Position numbers and translations under genes: made by a program. DNA of 64,000 nucleotides. Source: Paenibacillus sp. FSL H8-0332 (GTDB taxonomy: Bacteria > Bacillota > Bacilli > Paenibacillales > Paenibacillaceae). The DNA lies in contig NZ_CP150145.1 in NCBI RefSeq assembly GCF_037963835.1, positions 6,572,001-6,636,000 of the forward strand. Direction: 5' to 3'. Under the pieces are notes generated by a model. That model was not told the origin of the DNA. It made no database searches and saw only the letters and a list, made by a program, of their open reading frames with translations. How positions within the stretch are numbered: position 1 is the stretch's first letter; each line of letters opens with the position of its first letter. This document shows positions 8,523-17,555 of this stretch, in pieces.

Positions 8523-9689
8523 TTATTTTTTCAGGAGAGTTGAGATTCCGGTAAAAGAGACCCCGCTGTAGTAGTGTTTGAGAATCTGTGTGGCCGTCTT
8601 CCCCTGCTTCGCCATGCCGTTCGCCCCCCACTGGCTCATGCCGACACCGTGGCCGTTACCATATGTGGTGATCTGCACCTTCCCCGCTTGGCGCTTCCAG
8701 GTGAACTGGCTCGAGCGCAGCCCCAGCTTCTCTCTCACTTCCCGCCCGGTAAACACCGTCCCTCCGATAGAGATCTGTTTGATCCGGTGGCCGGCTGTAA
8801 GCGACAGTACCTCCGCTGGCAAGCTGGTAGAGGATTGAGAGGAGACTGGCAGCGCTTTGCCCGAAGCTCCCAGACTGGCTACTGCCGGAAGGTCCTTGGT
8901 TCCAAGGCCCAGCTTGCTGCGCAGCTCCGAATTGCTAAAGGTGTAGCTTACCGCCAGGTTCGGGGTAATCTGCAGCTCCCAAGGGCTGGCTACACTGCGC
9001 AGATAGGGAACCGCAGCATTCCAATACTCCTCGGAGTTCTCGGTATACCCTCCGCTGGAGGCGAAGAAGGAAGCCGTGATCGGCTGCCCCTGATAGGTCA
9101 TGATGGTCCCGCGCGTCTCCAGGACCGCGCGGCGGATCTTCGCCAGTCCGGCGCGCTTGCTGCCGGACGCCCAGTCCCGTTCCAGCACGGCCTGCGATAC
9201 GTAAGCCTGATGGCTTACCGTATCGCTCACATCCGCTTCGGGAACGGGTACCCCGCTGTGGTCGCCGGCGACCAGACGGCGGGCAATGAACGTGCGGGCC
9301 GCTACGGCCTGCGCTTTGAGCGCTTCGAGCTCAAATTCGGCCGGCATCTCGGCCGCCAGTACGCCGCTGACGTATTCCTCCAGCGGCAGGGTCTCGATTT
9401 GTCCGCTCCGCGACAAATAGACGGTTACCTCCGGCTGCGGCGCCTCTGCGGCAGCCGCCGGTGCCGGCGGCGCCGGAGCGGCCGTGGCCTGCGGCACGGC
9501 CGGGGGCGCCGGCGGCTGTTGTCCCCCGCGCTGCGGGACAACAGCCAGCGGCAGCAGCAGCGCCGCCAGCAGGGGCGCTGCCAGCCAGGCGGCGGGGACC
9601 AGCCGCCGGAGCGGGGGCGCGCCGCGCCGCGCACGCGCGTAGCGGCGCGGACGCTTCAGGATGCGCCGCAGGTTGTTTAACTCTTTCAT
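8523..9689 (-). CDS. spoIID: Stage II sporulation protein D (lytic transglycosylase)
   Basis: Mother-cell peptidoglycan lytic transglycosylase that removes septal wall and drives engulfment with SpoIIM and SpoIIP. I start it at the ATG at 9689, 8 bases behind AAGGAG, giving 388 residues; the longer frame to 9713 has no SD. It has a very basic N-terminus, a membrane anchor, a Pro/Ala-rich linker at about residues 60-90, and then the SpoIID domain. Family motifs include LEEYVSGVLAAEMPAEF, LKAQAVAARTF and the C-terminal GHGVGMSQWGANGMA. The basic/linker part is strongly GC-rich compared with the rest, as often seen in such linkers. Confidence 0.95.
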   Translation of the reverse strand: MKELNNLRRILKRPRRYARARRGAPPLRRLVPAAWLAAPLLAALLLPLAVVPQRGGQQPPAPPAVPQATAAPAPPAPAAAAEAPQPEVTVYLSRSGQIETLPLEEYVSGVLAAEMPAEFELEALKAQAVAARTFIARRLVAGDHSGVPVPEADVSDTVSHQAYVSQAVLERDWASGSKRAGLAKIRRAVLETRGTIMTYQGQPITASFFASSGGYTENSEEYWNAAVPYLRSVASPWELQITPNLAVSYTFSNSELRSKLGLGTKDLPAVASLGASGKALPVSSQSSTSLPAEVLSLTAGHRIKQISIGGTVFTGREVREKLGLRSSQFTWKRQAGKVQITTYGNGHGVGMSQWGANGMAKQGKTATQILKHYYSGVSFTGISTLLKK

Positions 9690-9809
9690 CTCTATGGCTC
9701 CTTCCGTAAGCACCGGTGATTCTTATAGATATGAATTTCCGCCACCTGCTAGAACGGGATTTTGAGAGAAAGAGAGTTGCGGAATCCCCCGAAACATATA
9801 AGTTATATC

Positions 9810-9913
9810 AAGTGGAAACGGCTTTGCCGTCTTTTTAAAGGACGGTACCGTTTCAGCAAGAAATAGAAGGATAAGTTATCATGTGAAACAAATAAATTCT
9901 TATATTTTCAAAA
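9810..9913. repeat. Intergenic hairpin repeat, copy A
   Basis: About 104 bases alignable with 23010-23112. Both begin AAGYGGAAACGG, carry a hairpin made of GAAACGG with CCGTTTC plus an inner arm, continue through TTTCAGC, and end in AATTCTTAT with an A-run. The two copies lie in unrelated intergenic gaps, so this is a dispersed element of unknown function. Confidence 0.7.
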
Positions 9914-9942
9914 AAAAGGACCAGCCGCTTAGCGGCTGGTCC
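9911..9942 (-). terminator. Terminator after murA
   Basis: Perfect 12-bp stem (9918-9929 with 9931-9942), closing through a minimal loop. It is followed on the minus strand by eight T residues, about 20 bases after the murA stop. Confidence 0.85.
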
Positions 9943-9963
9943 TAATATTTTTAAGAATAGCTA

Positions 9964-11340
9964 TTATACCCAAGACGGTTGAATCTGGAAGCGGGGTCTG
10001 ATCTCTTCGGCCTTGGAGGATTCGCTTCTGGCCGGTTCAGGCTTAAGCGCTTCTTCCTTCGCAGCAGGAACAGCCGACTCTTCCATGGAAATACGCCATA
10101 TGTCCGCACCAAGTCCAGACAGCTTCTCAGCCAAGTGCACATATCCGCGGTCAATGTGATGCGTTCCGCTAACTTCTGTAGTGCCTTCAGCCACAAGTCC
10201 TGCCAAAATAAGCGCAGCCCCTGCACGCAGGTCCGTAGCACATACCTTAGCGCCGACCAGACTGGCATTGCCGGTCACGATCGCAGAGCGTCCCTCAATC
10301 TTGATCTCCGCGTTCATGTTGTGGAATTCATCCACATGCATGAACCGGTTCTCGAAGACGGTCTCTGTCACTACGCTGGTTCCTTCCGAGCGGAGCAGCA
10401 GCGCCATCATCTGTGACTGCATATCTGTCGGGAATCCCGGGTAAGGTAATGTCTTGAGATCGACAGCCTTCAGCGGCTTATCGCTGATGACACGGACTCC
10501 GTTCTCATCCGGGATAATCGTAACGCCCATTTCCTCCATCTTGGCAATCACCGGACCCAGATGGTCGGCAATAGCTCCCTCAACATACACATCGCCGCCT
10601 GTAATCGCTGCTGCCGCCATGTAGGTTCCAGCCTCGATCCGGTCAGGGATAACATGATGTCTTACGCCGTGCATACGCTCCACGCCTTCAATCCGGATCA
10701 CTCCGGTTCCGGCTCCGCGCACAATGCCGCCCATACCGTTCAGGTAATTGGCAAGGTCAACAATCTCAGGTTCCTTCGCCGCGTTCTCAATCACTGTGGT
10801 GCCTTCGGCAAGTGCCGCTGCCATCATTATATTTTCGGTTGCACCTACGCTGGCCACATCCAGATAGATCTTGGCTCCGCGCAGTCGACCGTTACTTTTC
10901 GCATCAATGTAGCCCTGGCCCAGACTAATCTCGGCGCCGAGCGCTTCAAAACCCTTCAAATGCTGGTCAATCGGCCTTGTTCCAATGGCACAACCGCCAG
11001 GCAGGGAAATACGTGTATGCCCCATACGGGACAGGAGTGGGCCCATAACCAGGAAAGAAGCCCGCATTTTGCGTACCCATTCATATGGCGCTTCACAGGA
11101 GGTAATATTGGTCGCATCTACTTCAATCACATCGTTCTGGTATGTAATACCTGCACCCAGAGATTCCAATACCTTGTTAATCGTCATTACATCGTCTAAC
11201 GGAGGTGCGTCCACAATGACGCTAACTCCTTCTTCTGCCAATAGAGAGGCGGCTATGATCGGTAGTACGGAATTTTTTGCGCCGCTAACTTTCACGCTCC
11301 CGGTCAATCTGTTGCCACCGCGGACGATAAATTTGCTCAT
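9964..11340 (-). CDS. murA: UDP-N-acetylglucosamine 1-carboxyvinyltransferase MurA
   Basis: First committed enzyme of peptidoglycan synthesis, transferring enolpyruvate from PEP to UDP-GlcNAc in the cytoplasm. The catalytic cysteine is visible in GGCAIGTRPIDQH near residue 118, the site attacked by fosfomycin. KVSGAKNSVLPI near the N-terminus holds the conserved Lys and Asn. The protein is 458 residues, longer than the usual 415-435. The surplus is a charged, Ala/Glu/Pro-rich tail after the family's normal end near LGADIWRIS. The gene lies between atpC/DUF1146 and spoIID, the standard Bacillales place of murAA. Confidence 0.95.
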   Translation of the reverse strand: MSKFIVRGGNRLTGSVKVSGAKNSVLPIIAASLLAEEGVSVIVDAPPLDDVMTINKVLESLGAGITYQNDVIEVDATNITSCEAPYEWVRKMRASFLVMGPLLSRMGHTRISLPGGCAIGTRPIDQHLKGFEALGAEISLGQGYIDAKSNGRLRGAKIYLDVASVGATENIMMAAALAEGTTVIENAAKEPEIVDLANYLNGMGGIVRGAGTGVIRIEGVERMHGVRHHVIPDRIEAGTYMAAAAITGGDVYVEGAIADHLGPVIAKMEEMGVTIIPDENGVRVISDKPLKAVDLKTLPYPGFPTDMQSQMMALLLRSEGTSVVTETVFENRFMHVDEFHNMNAEIKIEGRSAIVTGNASLVGAKVCATDLRAGAALILAGLVAEGTTEVSGTHHIDRGYVHLAEKLSGLGADIWRISMEESAVPAAKEEALKPEPARSESSKAEEIRPRFQIQPSWV

Positions 11341-11537
11341 TTCGGTTTCCCTCCGCGTCCATTATTTCTGATATTAATTTTAAGGTTAAAATTCATCTGT
11401 TAAGATATTGAATATTCCGTCATTGCGTCTTAGGTGCAGATTCCTTGCTTAAATTCAGTGTTGACATAATAAAACCTTATTATTCGACACTTTTTTCACT
11501 GCGTTGGCCTATACAGATATAACCAAAGCTGTTGCCG

Positions 11538-11795
11538 TTAAAACATCCGCAGGGTAAGTCCGCTCCAGCCCAGGTAGTCAAGCAGGAACCCGGCCACGAA
11601 GTGACCCAGGACAATCGCAAGCAACAGGTGCAGCAGTCTGCCCTGTGGGCTCTTGGGATATCTTATGACCAAATCCAGCTTAAGGTTCTGAAGTGCCCAC
11701 CAGGATATTGCCACACAGATCAAAGAGACAATCATCGAAATCATATTGCTGGTGCCGACCGCACCCGACAACTCAGCGGATAAACGTGTGTTCAT
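11538..11795 (-). CDS. ywzB: DUF1146 family membrane protein (YwzB-like)
   Basis: An 85-residue protein with two or three hydrophobic segments (about residues 17-37, 52-71 and the C-terminus). It fits the DUF1146/YwzB family found between the ATP synthase operon and murA in Bacillales. The conserved central piece has WWALQNLKLD, with a GHFVAGFLLDY stretch later. GGGGG lies 5 bases before the ATG. The function is unknown. It is separated from atpC by a terminator, so it has its own promoter or relies on read-through. Confidence 0.85.
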   Translation of the reverse strand: MNTRLSAELSGAVGTSNMISMIVSLICVAISWWALQNLKLDLVIRYPKSPQGRLLHLLLAIVLGHFVAGFLLDYLGWSGLTLRMF

Positions 11796-11948
11796 ATTAG
11801 CCCCCTGTGTTAGGTACTCGGAAATCGACTCTTATATCATACTTGTGCAGGGGAAAAGAATCCAGTACTTTTACGAAATTTTAAACAATTCGGCTTTTAC
11901 AGGCACATCTGATTACGATATGTTCATACTTTGCTAGATTTATTGAAG

Positions 11949-11983
11949 CAAAAAAAGCAGTCAAGCCCTGGGCTTGACCGCTT
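11949..11983 (-). terminator. Terminator of the atp operon
   Basis: A roughly 12-bp stem (AGCAGTCAAGCC with GGCTTGACCGCT, one wobble) with a 2-4-base loop sits directly after the atpC stop. It is followed on the minus strand by seven T residues. Confidence 0.85.
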
Positions 11984-11988
11984 ATCTG

Positions 11989-12411
11989 CTACTGTTGTCC
12001 TTTACCGGTCGAAACTTTGATCCGCGTTACAGCACGCTGCAACGCCAGCTCCGCACGGCGGTGATCAATCTCATCCTGCTTGCTTTGCAGCTTGAGGCGG
12101 CGCTCAGCCCGCTCCTTAGCCGCTTCAGCACGCTCCACATCAATATCCCGGGGCAGCTCAGCACTTTCAGCCAGCACCGTTACCTTATCTTTGTGCACTT
12201 CAACGAACCCGCCATGCACAGCGATGGAGACTGTAACGCCGTCCGCCTTAACGCTAAGCGGAGCAACCTGAAGCGGGGTGACGAGCGGAATATGTCCCGG
12301 CAGAATCCCCAGTTCACCATTCACGCCGCGTACCGTCAGGCTGTTCACTTGCTTGGAGTAGACCAGATGCTCCGGAGTAACTATTTCGAGCAAAAAGGTA
12401 TTCACTTCCAT
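11989..12411 (-). CDS. atpC: F1Fo ATP synthase epsilon subunit
   Basis: Epsilon subunit of the F1 central stalk, which couples gamma rotation to the c-ring and inhibits ATP hydrolysis. Length is 140 residues, with the N-terminal beta-sandwich (FLLEIVTPEHLVYSKQV, GELGILPGHIPLVTPL) and the C-terminal helix pair rich in Ala/Arg/Glu. The ATG follows GAGGAATG. It is the last gene of the atp operon, as usual, and is followed at once by a strong terminator. Confidence 0.96.
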   Translation of the reverse strand: MEVNTFLLEIVTPEHLVYSKQVNSLTVRGVNGELGILPGHIPLVTPLQVAPLSVKADGVTVSIAVHGGFVEVHKDKVTVLAESAELPRDIDVERAEAAKERAERRLKLQSKQDEIDHRRAELALQRAVTRIKVSTGKGQQ

Positions 12412-12467
12412 TCCTCCTCAAAGCTTTACAGAATAAAGCCCGATCCCCAGCATAAGTATGCTTAGGG

Positions 12468-13865
12468 TTACAACGTTTTCGCTTTTTCCACCGCTTCTTC
12501 AATCGTGCCTACGAACAGGAACGCTACTTCCGGAAGATCATCATGCTTGCCTTCGAGGATCTCCTTGAAGCTGCGCACGGTTTCTTTGATCGGCACGTAT
12601 TTGCCTTTGAAGCCAGTGAACTGCTCTGCTACGTGGAACGGCTGGGACAGGAAGCGCTCAACCTTACGGGCGCGGGATACAATCACCTTATCCTCTTCAC
12701 TCAGCTCATCCATACCCAGGATGGCAATGATATCCTGAAGCTCGGTATAACGCTGCAGCAGCTGCTTAACGCCTTGTGCCACGTTATAGTGCTCTTCGCC
12801 GACGATTTCCGGTGCCAGCATCCGCGAGCTGGAAGCCAGCGGGTCAACCGCAGGGAAGATCCCTTTTTCGGAAATTTTACGCTCCAGGTTGGTCGTTGCA
12901 TCCAAGTGGGCAAACGCCGTAGCCGGTGCAGGGTCAGTATAGTCATCCGCAGGTACGTAGATCGCCTGAATGGAAGTAACGGAGCCTTTCTTCGTGGACG
13001 TAATCCGCTCTTGCAATTGGCCCATTTCTGTAGCCAGTGTAGGCTGGTAACCTACCGCAGACGGCATACGGCCGAGAAGAGCCGATACTTCGGAACCCGC
13101 CTGGGTGAACCGGAAGATGTTATCGATAAAGAGCAGCGTATCGCGGCCTTCCACATCACGGAAATATTCCGCCATAGTCAGACCAGTCAGTGCTACGCGC
13201 AGACGCGCGCCTGGAGGCTCATTCATTTGTCCGAAGACCATCGCCGTTTTCTTGATAACGCCGGAATCGGTCATTTCGTGATAGAGGTCATTCCCTTCAC
13301 GTGTCCGCTCGCCAACGCCTGCGAAGACGGAAATCCCGCCGTGCTCCTGTGCGATGTTGTTGATCAATTCCTGGATGGTTACTGTTTTACCAACGCCGGC
13401 ACCGCCGAACAGGCCGATTTTACCGCCCTTGGCATAAGGGGCCAGCAAGTCGATTACCTTAATTCCGGTTTCCAGAACCTCTGCCTGAGTAGACAACTCA
13501 TCAAAGGTAGGAGCCAGACGGTGAATCGGGTTTCTTGCAGCTACCACTTCAGCACCGTTATCGATTGGATTACCAAGTACGTTAAATACGCGGCCAAGTG
13601 TTGCTTCACCAACAGGAACCGAGATCGGCGCTCCCTGGTCAATAGCATCAATCCCGCGAACCAGTCCATCTGTAGAGGACATGGCGATACAGCGCACCAA
13701 GTTATCTCCAAGATGATTGGAAACTTCAAGAGTCAGATCCATGTTGCGGCCATCGCTGAGGCTCGCAACAATTTTGATGGCATTGAATATCTGGGGCAAC
13801 TGGCCGCGTTCAAATTCAATATCGACAACCGGACCCATAATGCTCACAACGCGTCCTTTGTTCAT
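12468..13865 (-). CDS. atpD: F1Fo ATP synthase beta subunit
   Basis: Catalytic beta subunit of F1. The Walker A motif GGAGVGKT is near residue 155, the catalytic glutamate region GERTREGND near 185, the Walker B-type ALLFIDNIF equivalent near 250, and the DELSEED hinge segment (DELSEEDK) near 390. I start at the second ATG (13865), 9 bases from AGGAGG, giving the family N-terminus NKGRVVSIMGPVVD. The ATG two codons earlier is only 3 bases from the SD. Length is 465 residues. Confidence 0.97.
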   Translation of the reverse strand: MNKGRVVSIMGPVVDIEFERGQLPQIFNAIKIVASLSDGRNMDLTLEVSNHLGDNLVRCIAMSSTDGLVRGIDAIDQGAPISVPVGEATLGRVFNVLGNPIDNGAEVVAARNPIHRLAPTFDELSTQAEVLETGIKVIDLLAPYAKGGKIGLFGGAGVGKTVTIQELINNIAQEHGGISVFAGVGERTREGNDLYHEMTDSGVIKKTAMVFGQMNEPPGARLRVALTGLTMAEYFRDVEGRDTLLFIDNIFRFTQAGSEVSALLGRMPSAVGYQPTLATEMGQLQERITSTKKGSVTSIQAIYVPADDYTDPAPATAFAHLDATTNLERKISEKGIFPAVDPLASSSRMLAPEIVGEEHYNVAQGVKQLLQRYTELQDIIAILGMDELSEEDKVIVSRARKVERFLSQPFHVAEQFTGFKGKYVPIKETVRSFKEILEGKHDDLPEVAFLFVGTIEEAVEKAKTL

Positions 13866-13917
13866 CTTCATTTCCCTCCTCGAAAGCTGTTACATATGGA
13901 CCTTAAGCCCACTCATA

Positions 13918-14787
13918 TTAAGACTGCGCGTTCGCACCAGCCACGATCTCGGTAATTTCTTGCGTAATGGCCGCCTGACGGGCACGGTTGTACGTAAGTC
14001 TAAGTTCTCCGATCATTTTTGATGCGTTCTTCGTTGCACTGCCCATGGCTGTCATTTTGGCTCCCAGCTCACTGGCCTTGCCGTTCAGAAGAGCACCATA
14101 GATTAAAGTTTCGGCGTATTTAGGAAGCAGAACCTCCAGTACGCCTTCAGGTGAAGGCTCGTACTCATAAGCGGCTGCTGCTCCGTGATGCCCGCCTTCC
14201 CCAACACCTTCCATAGGCAGAAGTCTGTCTACAGTCGGAATCTGGCTGATCGCATTGACAAACTGGTTGTAGCAAATGTAGATCTCATCATAGACACCTG
14301 TCTCGAACTGGTTAACCGCCGAATAAGCAATCGACTTGATGTCGGCAAATTTCGGGGTATCGGACAGCTCGGTGATTTCTTCTACAATGGGATACTCACG
14401 GCGCCGCAAAAAGTCACGGCCTTTGCGCCCGATCACAAACAGCGCATACTCATCCTTGGACTTATGGCGTTCTGCGATCAGCATCGTTACTTTACGCAGA
14501 ATGTTCGCATTGTAGCCGCCGGCAAGACCTCTGTCCGAGGTGATGATCAAATAACCTGTTTTTTTGACAGGCCGGCTGACCAGCATCGGGTGCTGGAGAT
14601 CCTGCGTACCGGCAGCAATACTCGAGACGACCTCTTTAAGCTTCTCTGAATATGGACGGGCTGCTTCTGCCTTCTCCTGCGCCTTGCGCAGCTTGGACGC
14701 AGCGACCATCTCCATCGCTTTGGTGATCTGTCTGGTGTTCTGAACGCTCTTAATTTGACGTTTAATATCGCGCATGCTTCTTGCCAT
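13918..14787 (-). CDS. atpG: F1Fo ATP synthase gamma subunit
   Basis: Rotating central-stalk gamma subunit, 289 residues, of normal size. The N-terminal coiled coil begins ARSMRDIKRQIKSVQNTRQITKAMEMVAASKL and the C-terminal helix holds TYNRARQAAITQEITEIVAGA. Both are conserved because they run up the axis of the alpha-beta hexamer. The ATG follows TAAGGTGG. A tandem pair of palindromic repeats (14803-14882) separates it from atpA. Confidence 0.96.
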   Translation of the reverse strand: MARSMRDIKRQIKSVQNTRQITKAMEMVAASKLRKAQEKAEAARPYSEKLKEVVSSIAAGTQDLQHPMLVSRPVKKTGYLIITSDRGLAGGYNANILRKVTMLIAERHKSKDEYALFVIGRKGRDFLRRREYPIVEEITELSDTPKFADIKSIAYSAVNQFETGVYDEIYICYNQFVNAISQIPTVDRLLPMEGVGEGGHHGAAAAYEYEPSPEGVLEVLLPKYAETLIYGALLNGKASELGAKMTAMGSATKNASKMIGELRLTYNRARQAAITQEITEIVAGANAQS

Positions 14788-14802
14788 GATTTCACCACCT
14801 TA

Positions 14803-14882
14803 GAGCTTTGACGTATGTCAAAGCTAACTTCGTAAGCATAAGCCGAGCTTTGACGTACCAAAGCTAACTTCGTAAGCATAAA
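14803..14882. repeat. Tandem 42-bp palindromic repeat inside the atp operon
   Basis: Two copies, at 14803-14840 and 14845-14882, each GAGCTTTGACGTA, then CAAAGCTAACTTCG and TAAGCATAA, differing by two bases of length. Each folds by itself (AGCTTTG with CAAAGCT), and the first has a 9-bp stem around GTAT. They fill the atpA-atpG gap and must be in the operon mRNA. Confidence 0.85.
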
Positions 14883-14898
14883 CGGTAATCTCTATATA

Positions 14899-16410
14899 TT
14901 AGCTTGTAGCAAAGCCTCTTTTGAATTTCTCAATGGCATCCTTGAGCGCTGTCTCGTTGTCTGCTGTCAGATCCTTGGTATCCGTGATGGATTTGAGGAT
15001 TTCAGTTGCACTGCTGTCGATAAAGGCCAGGAATTCCTTCTCGAAACGCTTAACGTCCTTGACAGGAATATCATCCAGATGTCCTTTGACGGCGGTGTAC
15101 AGACTAACCACTTGATGCTCAACGCCAAGCGGCTGGTTCACGCCCTGTTTCAGAATCTCCATCATACGTGCACCGCGGTTCAGACGGGCCTGTGTTGATT
15201 TGTCCAGATCGGAGCCGAACTGGGAGAAAGCCTGAAGCTCACGGTATTGAGCCAGATCCAGACGCAGGGAACCGGCGACCTTCTTCATGGCTTTGATCTG
15301 TGCGGAACCCCCTACACGGGATACGGAGATACCAACGTTGATCGCCGGACGCTGCCCGGAGTTGAACAGATCGGATTCAAGGAAGATTTGGCCGTCTGTG
15401 ATCGAAATTACGTTCGTTGGAATGTAAGCCGATACGTCAGAAGCCTGTGTTTCGATGAATGGCAGGGCGGTTAATGAACCTCCACCAAGCGCATCGCTAA
15501 GCTTGGCCGCACGTTCCAGCAGACGGGAGTGCAAGTAGAATACGTCACCAGGGAAAGCTTCCCGGCCCGGTGGACGGCGGAGCAGCAAGGACAATTCGCG
15601 GTAAGCCGAAGCTTGCTTGGAAAGGTCATCATAAATGACAAGCACATGCTCGCCTTTATACATGAAGTATTCGCCCATTGCGCAGCCTGCGTACGGAGCA
15701 ATATAGAGCAGCGGAGAAGGCTCGGAAGCCGACGCGGTTACAACGATAGTGTAATCCAGCGCGCCATGACGGCGGAGGGTTTCAACTACCTGTGCTACAG
15801 TAGATTGTTTTTGTCCGATAGCAACATAGATACATTTCATCCCGTTGCCCTTCTGGTTGATGATCGCATCAATAGCAATCGCTGTCTTACCTGTCTGACG
15901 GTCACCAATGATCAGCTCGCGTTGTCCACGGCCGATTGGCACCATGGCATCGATTGCCTTTAGACCGGTCTGCATCGGTTCGTGTACCGACTTACGGTCG
16001 ATAACCCCCGGCGCGTTATGTTCAACCGGACGGAATTCTGTAGTAGCGATTGGACCTTTGCCGTCAAGCGGCTGACCCAGTGCATTGACTACGCGGCCCA
16101 GCATGGCTTCGCCAACCGGAACCTGCATGATCTGGCCAGTACGTTTGACCTGATCGCCTTCGCGAATCTCTTTGTATTCCCCCAGAATAACAACACCGAC
16201 GTTGCTTTCTTCCAGGTTAAGTGCCATGCCCACTACCCCGTTGGAGAACTCCAGCAGTTCCCCTGCCATTGCGTTTTCCAGACCGTAGACACGGGCGATA
16301 CCGTCGCCGACTTGAATGACGGTGCCAATTTCGGCCACTTCGATATCGGCTTTATATTGCTCAATTTGACTTTTGATCAAAGTGCTGATCTCTTCAGGTC
16401 TGATGCCCAA
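14899..16410 (-). CDS. atpA: F1Fo ATP synthase alpha subunit
   Basis: Non-catalytic nucleotide-binding alpha subunit. Walker A GDRQTGKTA is near residue 170 and the family signature PAINVGISVSRVGGSAQ near 362. I start at a TTG (16410) because this yields the family N-terminus GIRPEEISTLIKSQIEQY and because GGTGA is 5 bases upstream. A GTG at 16419 would add three residues and sits closer to its SD. Length is 503 residues. The atpH stop lies only about 11 bases upstream. Confidence 0.96.
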   Translation of the reverse strand: MGIRPEEISTLIKSQIEQYKADIEVAEIGTVIQVGDGIARVYGLENAMAGELLEFSNGVVGMALNLEESNVGVVILGEYKEIREGDQVKRTGQIMQVPVGEAMLGRVVNALGQPLDGKGPIATTEFRPVEHNAPGVIDRKSVHEPMQTGLKAIDAMVPIGRGQRELIIGDRQTGKTAIAIDAIINQKGNGMKCIYVAIGQKQSTVAQVVETLRRHGALDYTIVVTASASEPSPLLYIAPYAGCAMGEYFMYKGEHVLVIYDDLSKQASAYRELSLLLRRPPGREAFPGDVFYLHSRLLERAAKLSDALGGGSLTALPFIETQASDVSAYIPTNVISITDGQIFLESDLFNSGQRPAINVGISVSRVGGSAQIKAMKKVAGSLRLDLAQYRELQAFSQFGSDLDKSTQARLNRGARMMEILKQGVNQPLGVEHQVVSLYTAVKGHLDDIPVKDVKRFEKEFLAFIDSSATEILKSITDTKDLTADNETALKDAIEKFKRGFATS

Positions 16411-16421
16411 TATCCTCACCC

Positions 16422-16973
16422 CTATCTTCTTTGCTTATCATTAAAGGATTTCTCAAGACGCGTAAGCTTACCAGCCAGACTTCCATCATACAGCGTATCG
16501 CCGATTAGGACCTTCAGTCCGCCGAGCAGGCTTCTATCCACTACATTGGTTACACGAATCTTACGGCCAGTAAGCTGGCTGAATTCAGCCGCAACACTAT
16601 CCTGTTCAGCTTGATTCAGGGAATAAGCGGAATAGACAGTAGCGTAGCCAATGCCAAGAGCATCCCCTTCAATCTTGATATACTTGGCAAGCAACTCTTC
16701 GAAAATATCGGTTCTGCCACGCTCTACCAATAATTGTACCGTGTTCATGACCGCTTCCGAGACTTTACCTTGAAGTGTCCCGCGCAGCACATTCAGCTTG
16801 TCGGATTGCGAGATGCGGGGTGCGAGGATAAACCGTTTCACCTCAACATCGTTATGAAGCACTTCGACGACTAATTTGAGCTGTTCCTCCACTTGAAGCG
16901 TAATGCCTTCATCGAATGCTGCACCGTACAAGGCTTTGGCATAGCGCCCGGCAACTACCGTATCGCGGCTCAT
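16422..16973 (-). CDS. atpH: F1Fo ATP synthase delta subunit
   Basis: Delta subunit, which joins the peripheral b stalk to the top of F1. Length is 183 residues, with an N-terminal helical bundle (VVAGRYAKALYGAAFDEG) and the conserved C-terminal block around GGLKVLIGDTLYDGSLAGKLTRLEKSF. The start ATG overlaps the atpF stop by 4 bases (ATGA), implying translational coupling. Confidence 0.95.
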   Translation of the reverse strand: MSRDTVVAGRYAKALYGAAFDEGITLQVEEQLKLVVEVLHNDVEVKRFILAPRISQSDKLNVLRGTLQGKVSEAVMNTVQLLVERGRTDIFEELLAKYIKIEGDALGIGYATVYSAYSLNQAEQDSVAAEFSQLTGRKIRVTNVVDRSLLGGLKVLIGDTLYDGSLAGKLTRLEKSFNDKQRR

Positions 16974-17458
16974 GATCGGCCTCCTACCTCTTTGAGGTAT
17001 TGATCAACAAGCTGTTCCTGCTCGCCGTCAGCTGCAACTTCCTTCTCAAGCAGCTTCGAGGCAATGCGGACCGAGGCTGTACCCAGCTCGCTGCGCAGTG
17101 CTTCGACCGCTTTGTTCTTCTCGTTCTCAATGTCACGTACCGCTTCGTCTTTCAGACGGCTCGCTTCCACGTGGGCCTGCTCGAGAATTTTATCAACCTG
17201 GTTGTTGCTGGTAGCCTGGGACTGCTGAATGATAGCCTGTGCCTCTTGGCGCGCCTGCTGCAGAGCCTGCTTCTGCTCTTCTACATAAGCGACCGCCTGC
17301 TCTCTGGTCTTGGCTGCTTCATCCATTTGCTGCAGCACCATTTCACGGCGCTTCTCCATAATTCCGAACAGCTTGCTGAAGGCAAATTTGCTGAGCAGGA
17401 AGTATAGAATTATAAAAGCAGCAATAGAAAACACTATATTTGTCCAAATGATATCCAC
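16970..17458 (-). CDS. atpF: F1Fo ATP synthase b subunit
   Basis: Peripheral-stalk b subunit. It has one N-terminal membrane helix (about residues 4-24, IIWTNIVFSIAAFIILYFLL) and then a long Ala/Glu/Gln/Lys-rich coiled coil that dimerises and reaches delta. I start at the GTG at 17458, 8 bases behind AAGGGAG, giving 162 residues. The GTG three codons upstream (17467) overlaps the SD itself. It ends in a 4-base overlap with atpH. Confidence 0.94.
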   Translation of the reverse strand: MDIIWTNIVFSIAAFIILYFLLSKFAFSKLFGIMEKRREMVLQQMDEAAKTREQAVAYVEEQKQALQQARQEAQAIIQQSQATSNNQVDKILEQAHVEASRLKDEAVRDIENEKNKAVEALRSELGTASVRIASKLLEKEVAADGEQEQLVDQYLKEVGGRS

Positions 17459-17555
17459 TGAGGTCACTCCCTTCCGTTACCGCGGCTTGCGGACATATAC
17501 AAAAGTAAGGCGCGGATGGCACTTGCCCTCCCCGCCAAACCGTAAAAACGGTTTA

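Noticed and set aside
8574..9680. 368-codon plus-strand frame opposite spoIID
   Set aside because: Arg/Ala/Gly-rich product caused by the GC-rich linker of SpoIID read in reverse; no start signal or recognised domain.
12543..13955. 470-codon open frame on the plus strand opposite atpD
   Set aside because: Antisense shadow of a highly conserved GC-rich gene; no SD, no domain, and composition mirrors the atpD codon pattern.
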